Shown here in pieces: positions 25,749 through 34,005 of a stretch of 58,553 nucleotides of DNA. Position 1 is the first letter of the stretch. Every line of letters begins with the position of its first letter. The stretch is from the NCBI GenBank assembly GCA_002388665.1, contig DGMY01000063.1:1-58553 (forward strand), written 5' to 3'. The notes below the pieces were generated by a model that saw only the letters and a list, made by a program, of their open reading frames with translations, searched no databases and was not told where the DNA came from. Made by a program: the position numbers and the translations under genes. This stretch comes from Opitutia bacterium UBA4506. Its GTDB lineage: Bacteria > Verrucomicrobiota > Verrucomicrobiia > Opitutales > Puniceicoccaceae.

Positions 25749-28175
25749 ATGTATACCGATAAGGAAAAACTGATTCCGACCAATATCACCGAGATTATGT
25801 CGACGGCTTACATCGACTACTCGATGTCCGTGATTGTATCCCGAGCGCTTCCCGATGCGCGTGATGGTTTGAAGCCGGTACAACGGCGGATCCTCTACGC
25901 AATGCTGCGGGAAGGATTGCTGCGCAGTCGGAGTTTTGACAAGTGCGCCGGTGTGGTTGGGGAAGTGCTGAAGAATTATCACCCGCACGGTGATACTTCG
26001 GTCTACGACACGCTGGTTCGTATGGCCCAGAAGTGGGTGATGCGCTACCCGTTGATCGATCCTCAGGGGAATTTCGGTTCCCTCGACGGTGACCCCCCTG
26101 CGGCCTATCGTTATACCGAATGTCGTCTGGAGCGTATTTCCGAGGAACTCCTCCGGGGGATCGACGAAGATACCGTCGATTTCGCGCCGAATTATAAGGA
26201 AAGCACGACCGAGCCCAAGGTCCTGCCTTCCGCTCTGCCTCATCTTCTGATGAATGGTTCGACCGGGATCGCGGTCGGAATGACCACCAATATCCCGCCA
26301 CACAATCTCGGCGAGCTGATCGAGGCCACTTGTCTGTTGATCGACGAGCCGACCGCCACGATCGAACAGATCATGAAGCTTCTCCCGGGACCCGATTTCC
26401 CAGGTGGGGGTATGATCAACGGAACCAAGGGAATCGATAGTTACATGAAGACCGGACGCGGAATCGTCCGGATGCGGGGTACGGCCCATTCCGAGCAGTT
26501 GAAAAACGGCAAGGAGCAGATCGTTATCACCGAGATTCCTTACAATGTGAACCGGGCGAACTTGGTTCTTAAGATCGCCGAGCTCGTTTCCGATAAGGTT
26601 CTTTCAGGTGTGAGCGATCTCCGGGATGAGTCGGACGAGAACACCCGTATTGTGATCGAGTTGAAGCGTGGCGAGATCCCACGGGTGACCATGAACAAGC
26701 TGTTCCGTCACACGGCCCTCGAATCCAGTTTCGGTGTCATCATGCTGGCCTTGGACGATAGCCGTCCGAAGCAGATGAACATCAAAGAGATGCTCAATTG
26801 CTACATTGAGCATCGCCGCGAAGTCATTTTGCGCCGTACTCGCTTCCAACTCCGCAAGGCGTTGGACCGCGCTCATATCCTCGAGGGCTATAAGATCGCT
26901 CTCGATAACATGGATGACTTTGTTAAGATCATCCGTAGCTCGAAGAATCGCGACGAGGCCCGTACCCGGTTGATGGATAAGTATCCGATCACCGAGCGCC
27001 AGGCCAATGCGATTCTTGAGCTGAGGTTGTACCAACTTACAGGTCTGGAGCGGGAGAAGATCGAGGCCGAATACATCGAGTTGATGAAGCTGATCGCCTA
27101 CTTGGAAGAGATCCTTGGCTCCGAAGCCCGCCTTCTCGAGGTGATTAAGACTGAATTGCGCGAGACCGCCGATAAGTACATCGACGAACGCCGGACCAAG
27201 ATTTCTCCAGCTGAGGGCGAATTCCGTATGGAAGATGTCATCGCCAACGAGGGATGCATTATCACAGTTTCCCACCACGGCTTTATCAAACGTACAAGCG
27301 TCAGCTCCTACCGCTCCCAGAAGCGCGGTGGTAAGGGTGTGATCGGCGTCGGGCAACACGACGAAGATTTTGTCGAGCACTTGTTCACAGCCAGTACCCA
27401 CGATTTCATTCTCTTCTTTACGAATAAAGGCCGCGTCTTTGTCGAAAAGGTATACGAGATTCCCGAGGGTTCACGCACGGCCAAGGGTCGCTCTCTCGCC
27501 AACGTTCTCGAAGTTTCCAAGGACGAGCATATTGCGTCGATGATCTGCGTGAAGGAGTTTGAAGAAACCCTCCACTTGGTGATGTGCACACGCAAGGGTA
27601 TCGTTAAAAAGACCAACCTCAAAGAGTATCGCAATTACCGCAAGGGCGGGCTCATCGGTATCAATATCGATGACGACGACCAGCTGGTGAATGTGAAGCT
27701 CACCAATGGTGAAAATGAGTTGGTCATCGTCACCCATGCCGGTATGTCCATCCGCTTTAAGGAAACCGACCTTCGTGACCAGGGGCGTGCAACCCGTGGC
27801 GTCAAGGGCGTTTCGCTGAAGAAGGATGACGACTTTGTGGAAGCCATTGAGGTGGTTGATCAGAACGCTTCGCTTCTGGTTTGCGGCGAAAATGGTCAGG
27901 GTAAACGTACCAATTACGAAGAATACCGTGTGCAAAGCCGCGGTGGTAGTGGGATCATCGCCATCAAGACAGATGGCGTGGCCGGTGCCTTGAGCGTTCA
28001 CGAGGATGACGAGATCATGATGTTTACGAAAAATGGGCAGGCTGTCCGTTCTCCTGTGAAGGATATTCGTATCATCGGGCGCACTACCCAGGGTGTCCGT
28101 TGCATCAATCTCGGCGACAACGACAAGCTGGTGGGTATCTGCCGGATTGTTGAGGTCGATGCCGAAGAGGCGTAA
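25749..28175 (+). CDS. gyrA: DNA gyrase subunit A
   Basis: Breaks and rejoins DNA in the gyrase complex through a tyrosine covalently linked to the 5' end. The 808-residue protein has the catalytic Tyr122 in AAYRYTE and the quinolone-resistance region NYHPHGDTSVYDTLVRMAQ, where position 83 (E. coli numbering holds exactly here) is Thr and position 87 is Asp. The C-terminal beta-pinwheel includes the GyrA box QKRGGKG near residue 520, which separates gyrase from topoisomerase IV, and repeated blade motifs such as KGRVFVEKVYEIPEGSR and RNYRKGGLIGIN. The C-terminus is shorter than in E. coli. An alpha/beta hydrolase starts 23 bp downstream. Confidence 0.97.
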   Translation: MYTDKEKLIPTNITEIMSTAYIDYSMSVIVSRALPDARDGLKPVQRRILYAMLREGLLRSRSFDKCAGVVGEVLKNYHPHGDTSVYDTLVRMAQKWVMRYPLIDPQGNFGSLDGDPPAAYRYTECRLERISEELLRGIDEDTVDFAPNYKESTTEPKVLPSALPHLLMNGSTGIAVGMTTNIPPHNLGELIEATCLLIDEPTATIEQIMKLLPGPDFPGGGMINGTKGIDSYMKTGRGIVRMRGTAHSEQLKNGKEQIVITEIPYNVNRANLVLKIAELVSDKVLSGVSDLRDESDENTRIVIELKRGEIPRVTMNKLFRHTALESSFGVIMLALDDSRPKQMNIKEMLNCYIEHRREVILRRTRFQLRKALDRAHILEGYKIALDNMDDFVKIIRSSKNRDEARTRLMDKYPITERQANAILELRLYQLTGLEREKIEAEYIELMKLIAYLEEILGSEARLLEVIKTELRETADKYIDERRTKISPAEGEFRMEDVIANEGCIITVSHHGFIKRTSVSSYRSQKRGGKGVIGVGQHDEDFVEHLFTASTHDFILFFTNKGRVFVEKVYEIPEGSRTAKGRSLANVLEVSKDEHIASMICVKEFEETLHLVMCTRKGIVKKTNLKEYRNYRKGGLIGINIDDDDQLVNVKLTNGENELVIVTHAGMSIRFKETDLRDQGRATRGVKGVSLKKDDDFVEAIEVVDQNASLLVCGENGQGKRTNYEEYRVQSRGGSGIIAIKTDGVAGALSVHEDDEIMMFTKNGQAVRSPVKDIRIIGRTTQGVRCINLGDNDKLVGICRIVEVDAEEA

Positions 28176-28198
28176 CCGTTCTCAGCTCAGTTCTCGCG

Positions 28199-28939
28199 AT
28201 GACAGCGCAGTTCAAGACGTCCCCAAAGGGCGAGTTGGATTACTTTCCGCCGATGGGGGATTCCGACCAGAAGAGCGCGATTGTGATCTTCCCGGGCGGG
28301 GGCTATCGTGGTCTCGCTGAGCACGAGGGCAAGGGTTACGCGGAGTTCTTTGCCTCCAGGGGGTTCCATGCGTTCGTCTGCGAATATCGTGTGAATAACT
28401 CGGAGGAGCGAATCGAGCCCGCACCGCTCGAAGACGCACTGTCCGCTGTCTCCACTGTCCGCGCCCGAGCCACCGAACTGGGTTTCGATCCAACGCAGGT
28501 GGGGGTCATCGGATCCTCCGCAGGTGGCCATTTGGCGGCTCATGTTTCGACGGTTTCCACCGGTTGGGGACGGGAGTATCGTCCGGATTGGGCGATTCTC
28601 TGCTATCCCGTGATCGGCTTGTCCGGTCCGTCTGCCCATACCGGCTCCCGCAAAAATCTGCTGGGGGTAGATTCCGATGATGATCTTGCTGCGAGTTTCT
28701 CTCCTCAGAATCTAGTGGATGAGAATACCCCGCCGACTTTTCTTTGGCATACGTTGGAGGACCCGGTGGTACCAATCGAGAATTCTCTCCTTTTTGCGGA
28801 GGCACTCCGCCGTACCGGCATTCCGTTTGAGCTCCATATCTCCGAGCGGGGTGGCCACGGGCTGGGTCGCAAGGCCGATTTTGGTTGGGCCGAGAGAGCA
28901 GTTTCCTGGTTGGAGATCACTGGACGCGTCGGGTCTTAG
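28199..28939 (+). CDS. Alpha/beta hydrolase (esterase of the acetyl-xylan/BD-FAE type)
   Basis: A 246-residue cytoplasmic serine hydrolase. The oxyanion-hole motif IFPGGGYRGL, the nucleophile elbow GSSAGGHLAAH, the aspartate in LEDPVVPIEN and the histidine in RGGHGLG make a complete catalytic triad. The HGGG/GGGY group includes acetyl-xylan esterases and carbohydrate esterases, so removal of acetyl groups from sugars is a reasonable guess. There is no signal peptide. It is 23 bp after gyrA and could be expressed by read-through; convergent with the PP2C gene, 85 bp away. Confidence 0.86.
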   Translation: MTAQFKTSPKGELDYFPPMGDSDQKSAIVIFPGGGYRGLAEHEGKGYAEFFASRGFHAFVCEYRVNNSEERIEPAPLEDALSAVSTVRARATELGFDPTQVGVIGSSAGGHLAAHVSTVSTGWGREYRPDWAILCYPVIGLSGPSAHTGSRKNLLGVDSDDDLAASFSPQNLVDENTPPTFLWHTLEDPVVPIENSLLFAEALRRTGIPFELHISERGGHGLGRKADFGWAERAVSWLEITGRVGS

Positions 28940-29024
28940 ATTCTCCGGTAGAATTTTCCTAAACAGCGGGCTTTCCGCGGAGAAAGGTTTCTGTACCGGA
29001 CACCGCTGGCCGGCGGATTTACGC

Positions 29025-30218
29025 CTACCTCGCTTCGACAACAATGCAGGTCTGATCGTCGACTCTGGGAGTGCGGCCGGCAAACTGCTCGATCTTTCGT
29101 ATTAGAAATTGAGGTACGGATTCGATCCGCTCGTTCCTGCTCTCATGGACGATCTCTATGAGTCGGTTGAGTCCAAATTCTTCCCCGTTCTCATTGAGAG
29201 CTTCTTCGAGGCCGTCGGTGAAGAAAATGACGCGATCGCCCCGGGTCAGATTGAACTCCTGATTCTCGAACTGCGCTCCCGACAGGAGTCCGAGCCCCGG
29301 CGCATTCTCGAGTCGGATCGTTTCCAGTTCGTCCGAAATCCGATGGATGAAAAAGATTGGATGAGCCGCGTGGGAAACAGTCAGCCGGACGCCTCCGTCT
29401 TCGGCTTCTTCAAAAATTCCGGTCACCGCAGTGACGAATCGATTGGGCAGGACTTCTTGGAGGCTTTCGTTGAGGCGATGCAGTACGGATTGCGGGCGGT
29501 CATCTTTTGCCCGCGACTGTCGATCGGCCGCGTACTTGATCAGGAGAGTATAAAGACCGGCCGAAACGCCGTGCCCACATACATCACCGAGGAAAAACCG
29601 CACTTCTGGTTCATCCGGTCGTGGGAACGTAACGACGTCACCACTCACGCTGTGGGAGGGTTCGTACGCAATTGCTATCCGGATGATCGAGCTGGGGCGG
29701 ACCTTCCCAGGAATGAGGAGGGACTGGACAATGTGGGCGCTCTCCAGATCTGCCAGCATCGTGTCGTTCTTTGCTTTGAGGATGCGATCGTGCTTCTCCA
29801 GTTCGTCCCGTGCCGTTTTCTCCTGGGTGACATCCCGCGAGATCCCGAGGATTCCAATGGGTTCACCGTTCTCAAGCGTAATGGGCGCCTTGATACTTGA
29901 GGCCCAGGTAACGGTTCCGTCCGGCCAAGTTTCCTTCTCGGCTTCCCGCACGACCAGTGCATTCGTCGCGATTACTTTCTGCTCATCGTCGAATGCCTGC
30001 TGCGCGTGCTCGTGGCTGAAGAAATCGAAGTCTGTCTTCCCAATTACGTCTGAGGCGTTGGACGCATTGAAATTTTCAACCATGCTGTCGCTGATGACCA
30101 CGAATCGGCTTTTCGTGTCTTTGAAGTAGATTTTATCAGGGGTACACGAAAGCAGTGATTCGAAAAGGAGCTCGTTGGTCAGCCCTAGCTTATCGAAAAA
30201 TTCACGCGACGTGCTCAT
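29025..30218 (-). CDS. PAS domain - PP2C phosphatase (RsbU/SpoIIE type)
   Basis: A 397-residue signalling protein. An N-terminal PAS domain (about 15-135: DKIYFKDTKSRFVVISDSM, then IGKTDFDFFSHEHA and the PAS-associated segment ending DVTQEKTARDELEKHDR) is followed by a coiled-coil linker and a C-terminal PP2C-type phosphatase (about 175-397). Metal-binding aspartates are visible in SGDVVTF, FFLGDVCGHG, VIFFTDGLEE and VDDQTCIVV. Most members read GGDFY where this has SGDVV. Such proteins usually dephosphorylate an anti-sigma-factor antagonist; no STAS or RsbW partner is nearby. It is transcribed toward the gyrA region, 77 bp after ispG. Confidence 0.86.
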   Translation of the reverse strand: MSTSREFFDKLGLTNELLFESLLSCTPDKIYFKDTKSRFVVISDSMVENFNASNASDVIGKTDFDFFSHEHAQQAFDDEQKVIATNALVVREAEKETWPDGTVTWASSIKAPITLENGEPIGILGISRDVTQEKTARDELEKHDRILKAKNDTMLADLESAHIVQSLLIPGKVRPSSIIRIAIAYEPSHSVSGDVVTFPRPDEPEVRFFLGDVCGHGVSAGLYTLLIKYAADRQSRAKDDRPQSVLHRLNESLQEVLPNRFVTAVTGIFEEAEDGGVRLTVSHAAHPIFFIHRISDELETIRLENAPGLGLLSGAQFENQEFNLTRGDRVIFFTDGLEEALNENGEEFGLNRLIEIVHESRNERIESVPQFLIRKIEQFAGRTPRVDDQTCIVVEAR

Positions 30219-30295
30219 GGTAGATAGCGTATTGGATTTTCAATCGGAGGCAATACGAGAGCGCCGATGATGGCTGGTTTGAAAGAGGGGATCCC

Positions 30296-32374
30296 TTAGC
30301 TGGGATCGACCCATTTTCCGTGGGCTCGAATGAGTTCAATGAGCCGGTCTACCGCTTCATTCTGGGGAATTCCGATCTCCACACACTCTTTGCCCACGTA
30401 GAGGTTGATCTTGGCCGGGGCTCCCCCTACATAGCCAAAGTCCGCGTCCGCCATCTCGCCCGGTCCGTTCACAATACATCCCATCACCGCAATGGTCACC
30501 CCTTTCAGGTGATCGGTTCTCTCACGGATTTTTGCGGTAGTGGACTGCAGGTCGAAGAGGGTGCGCCCGCAACTGGGGCAGGCAACATACTCGGTACGCG
30601 TAATCCGCGCGCGTGCTCCCTGCAGGATGTTGAATGCCATCGCGGTTCCCATCGCCGGATCGGGAAAAATCTCACAGCTGATTAGGTCGCCGATCCCGTC
30701 GCAAAGGAGTGGTCCGGCAAGCATGCTGCTCTCGACGATGCGTGCGGAGGTGTAGTCCGAGGGGAGGATCGCAGCGGAGTCTGTCGCCCGAATCCAGATC
30801 GGCGCGTTTATGCCGGTTTGTTCGTTCCACGAGGAAAGAGCGCGGTATCGCCCCAGTGTGTGGCCGGCCGGGTTACCCTCTGTCTCCGCCAACGTAATCA
30901 CGAGCGGCGGGGCCTCTGGGATGGACTTCAGGAGTGAGAGGTCCTCGGGTTTCTCGATCGCGGCAAAGAGTGTCGCCCCGCACTTTCGAGCGGTGGCAAA
31001 GGCAGTGGCAGCCGACCCGTCATGATCACTGGAGATGGGGCTGAGCAGTCCCCAGTTGATCTCCGGGCTGAGGTGTTCGGGAAGAAGATCTGCGGTCGGA
31101 AATCCTGCGCTGCAATCGACTACCAGCAGTGGAATGACAGTGTGGAGTGCGGCCGATAGCGAGGTGAGGTGTTTCAGCTCGCTTGCCGTGCGGGGGGTGA
31201 CGATGAGTCCTTCGATCCGGGCTTCTTTAAAGCGCGTTTGAATACTGCAAACTTCGCGGATGATCGCTTGGTCATCGGTCAGGGGGAGCCGACTGCGGAC
31301 TAGGACCGGTGGCACGGCGGTGCCTCCGCAGGTGAGGGAGTTTCCAATTGCTACAGTGCGGGTGGGTCGTCGCTTAAATTGATAGGGATGAACCGGTTCG
31401 GCGGGTGCGGGTTCGGTCTCCTTGGTAATCCGGTCGCTCCAGAGGTTCATTGCCCTTTCGGCGAGTTCTTTGCCGACCGGTACTTCGTGTACGGGATCTT
31501 CGGTGAGGGAGACTCGAATCGTGTCTCCAATTCCGTCATACAAAAGACTTCCGATTCCAATCGCGCTTTTGACTCGTCCGTCTTCCCCTCCGCCGGCCTC
31601 GGTGACCCCGAGGTGAAGAGGGTAGTTCATCCCGTGCTGGCGCATGCGGGCTACCGCCAATCGGTAGGCTGCGATCATCACTTTTGGATTGCTCGCCTTC
31701 ATCGAGAGGATGATGTCCTGGAATCCGTGCGACTCAGCAATTCGAATAAATTCCAGTGCGGATTGAACCATCCCTTCGGGTGAATCGCCAAACCGATTCA
31801 TGATCCGGTCGGAGAGCGAGCCGTGGTTGGTCCCGATTCGCATCGCCTTCCCGCGGTTCTTGCATTCGAGAACGATAGGGGAAAAGGCTTCGTAGAGTCG
31901 TTGCAGTTCGGTTTCGTACTCGTTGTCCGAATATTCGCGTACGGCGAACTTCTTCCGGTCGGCGTAGTTGCCGGGGTTGATTCGAACTTTGTCGACGTGT
32001 TTGACCGCTTCCATCGCCGCCTTGGGGGCGAAGTGGATGTCGGCGACCAGGGGGTTGCTGAATCCTGCGGCCCGGAACTGCTTCCGGATGTCCTCCAGGC
32101 ATCGAGCGGCTTTGGTCGTCGGCGCAGTGATGCGGATGATTTCGCAACCCGCTTCGGCGAGCTCAATGGATTGGCGTACGGTGGCGTCGACGTCCTCCGT
32201 GAGAGTCGTCGTCATCGACTGAATTCGAATCGGGTTGTCGCCACCGACTCCGATGTCCCCAACAGGTACCACGCGGGTTTTCCAACGGACCGTGCGGGCT
32301 CGTGATTCGCAATACGGGAGGTCGGCGGAGGGGATCTCCCCGATCGCGGGTTCGGTGGGCGGGTCGGAGATCAT
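30296..32374 (-). CDS. ispG: (E)-4-hydroxy-3-methylbut-2-enyl-diphosphate synthase, long form
   Basis: Reduces methylerythritol cyclodiphosphate to HMBPP in the non-mevalonate isoprenoid pathway using a [4Fe-4S] cluster. The 692-residue protein is nearly twice the E. coli enzyme (372) and matches the three-domain A-A*-B form of plants, Chlamydia and related bacteria: a TIM-barrel A domain (about 28-320, with IQSMTTTLTEDVDATVRQ and DKVRINPGNYADR), an inserted A* domain (about 330-580) and the reductase B domain with cluster cysteines CPSCGRTLFDLQ and MGCIVNGPGEM. It follows rseP by 8 bp; dxr, often upstream of that pair, is not in the window. All catalytic cysteines are present. Confidence 0.95.
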   Translation of the reverse strand: MISDPPTEPAIGEIPSADLPYCESRARTVRWKTRVVPVGDIGVGGDNPIRIQSMTTTLTEDVDATVRQSIELAEAGCEIIRITAPTTKAARCLEDIRKQFRAAGFSNPLVADIHFAPKAAMEAVKHVDKVRINPGNYADRKKFAVREYSDNEYETELQRLYEAFSPIVLECKNRGKAMRIGTNHGSLSDRIMNRFGDSPEGMVQSALEFIRIAESHGFQDIILSMKASNPKVMIAAYRLAVARMRQHGMNYPLHLGVTEAGGGEDGRVKSAIGIGSLLYDGIGDTIRVSLTEDPVHEVPVGKELAERAMNLWSDRITKETEPAPAEPVHPYQFKRRPTRTVAIGNSLTCGGTAVPPVLVRSRLPLTDDQAIIREVCSIQTRFKEARIEGLIVTPRTASELKHLTSLSAALHTVIPLLVVDCSAGFPTADLLPEHLSPEINWGLLSPISSDHDGSAATAFATARKCGATLFAAIEKPEDLSLLKSIPEAPPLVITLAETEGNPAGHTLGRYRALSSWNEQTGINAPIWIRATDSAAILPSDYTSARIVESSMLAGPLLCDGIGDLISCEIFPDPAMGTAMAFNILQGARARITRTEYVACPSCGRTLFDLQSTTAKIRERTDHLKGVTIAVMGCIVNGPGEMADADFGYVGGAPAKINLYVGKECVEIGIPQNEAVDRLIELIRAHGKWVDPS

Positions 32375-32382
32375 GGGGGTGC

Positions 32383-33831
32383 TCAGGGTTCTTCCGTAGC
32401 GCTCGTGTTCTGCTCGGAATCAGTCGGTTTCGCGGTTTCTTCGGCAGCCGTTTGTTCATCCCCGATCCCGTATTCATAGCCCATTCTTCCGACGTCATAA
32501 AAGGTGACGTAGAGCATGAAGGAGAGGAAGAGGATGACGAAAGCGCCTTGCGCCGTTTCCATAAATCTACGGGGGATCGGTCGACCTGCGATTTTTGATA
32601 TGGTCGCAAATAGCATGTGCCCGCCGTCGAGTACCGGGACCGGCATGAGGTTGAGCATTGCCAGGTTGACGTTGATGAAGGCCAGAAGCCAGATCACGTG
32701 GGCAAACCCGTACTGGCTCAATGTGGAGATGACGTGGACGATTCCAATCGGGCCATTCATGTTGCGCACTTTTACGTCGGATCCTCGATGCAGGAGTGCG
32801 ATGAGTGTCCGCTTTACCGTGTCCGCCATGATTCCCAATTGTTCGATGGGATTGCGGTGAACAATTTCGGTTTTTGGCTGATAGCCGTATTGGAATCCGA
32901 ACAGCTTCCGGTCAAGGTCGGGCACATACTCGGGTTCAATGGAGAGAGTGACCCGTTCCCCGTCGCGAAGTACGGTCAGGTCGATGGCTCCTTCCGAGTG
33001 TTGGGCCAGGGATGTTTGTAAGAGTGCGGACGAGAGGATGGGTTGCCCGTCCAACTCCAGTAAAATATCGCTGGGTTGGATGCCCGCCGCATAGGCAGGT
33101 AGCTCCTCGTAGACTCCCGTAATCATCAATTCACCTTCGGGGAGGATGCCGATGTCGCGGGCATTTTCGCGCGTGATCAGAACCGGATTGAGGATGAAAT
33201 CCAGTTCTTCTCCTCCGCGCGATACGGTGAGCTCTATTTCGGGTTCGCCATTGGAGTTTCGACCGAGGCTCGTCAGAACCGCGTTGTTCAACTCCATCCA
33301 GTCGTCAATCGGGTCGCCGTCGACCGCAACGACGCGGTCCCCCGCGAGAATGCCGGCCGCAAACGCGGGGCCTGGAACGGTCTCTCCTTCAGAATTGACG
33401 ATCTCTTCCGACACCGAATCAATCGCCGTAGTGACGATGACTTCTTGGCCGACCCACCAGAGAATGCAGGAGAGGATCAGCGCAAAGCCTAGGTTGAATA
33501 CGGCTCCCATCACCGAAACAATCATCTTGTCCGCGTAGGAAATCGGGCTGAGCTTGTCCGCCTCCGGATTCTCTCCGCCTTCAATCGATCCCATATCCGC
33601 CAATTGAGGCAGCGCCACGTACCCACCGAAGGGGATCCAGGATATCCGGTAGTCTACCCCGTTGCGCTCCCACCGAATGATCGGTGGACCAAATCCGATC
33701 GAAAATCTCTCTACTTTTAATCCGCGCCGCCGTGCCGCGAGAAAATGCCCCAGTTCATGAATGAATACGCAGAAACCGAGTAGGAAAATCCCGAGAAGGA
33801 GGGTAGGAATGTCAGAGAAAAATGATGGCAT
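32383..33831 (-). CDS. rseP: Site-2 intramembrane zinc protease RseP
   Basis: Cuts substrates inside the membrane, classically anti-sigma factors during envelope stress, and clears leftover signal peptides. The 482-residue protein has the zinc motif HELGH at 25-29 in the first span, GGYVALPQ after it, two PDZ domains in the periplasmic region (about 130-320, with AGDRVVAVDGDPI and PSDILLELDGQPIL), and the second metal ligand motif NLMPVPVLDGGHM near residue 410, followed by a last span and an acidic tail. Zinc ligands are complete. The substrate is unknown: no sigma-E or RseA-like gene is seen nearby. It is 8 bp upstream of ispG, the usual neighbourhood. Confidence 0.95.
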   Translation of the reverse strand: MPSFFSDIPTLLLGIFLLGFCVFIHELGHFLAARRRGLKVERFSIGFGPPIIRWERNGVDYRISWIPFGGYVALPQLADMGSIEGGENPEADKLSPISYADKMIVSVMGAVFNLGFALILSCILWWVGQEVIVTTAIDSVSEEIVNSEGETVPGPAFAAGILAGDRVVAVDGDPIDDWMELNNAVLTSLGRNSNGEPEIELTVSRGGEELDFILNPVLITRENARDIGILPEGELMITGVYEELPAYAAGIQPSDILLELDGQPILSSALLQTSLAQHSEGAIDLTVLRDGERVTLSIEPEYVPDLDRKLFGFQYGYQPKTEIVHRNPIEQLGIMADTVKRTLIALLHRGSDVKVRNMNGPIGIVHVISTLSQYGFAHVIWLLAFINVNLAMLNLMPVPVLDGGHMLFATISKIAGRPIPRRFMETAQGAFVILFLSFMLYVTFYDVGRMGYEYGIGDEQTAAEETAKPTDSEQNTSATEEP

Positions 33832-34005
33832 GAAAAATTGTCCGAATTTTCCCTATTCCCTAGGGCAGGAACCGAAAAAGATCAAATCCCTTAGTGGATG
33901 CTTCCACGATACCCCAACAAAGCCATCCGTTTACAGTTAATTAACCAGGTTAAAAATACTTTACTCCCGCGAGGGTTTGTAAGGGGTTGATGCCCAGTTG
34001 GTAGT

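Noticed and set aside
33894..33907. GTGGA/TCCAC hairpin between rseP and dnaE as an RNA element
   Set aside because: Only five pairs; likely by chance.
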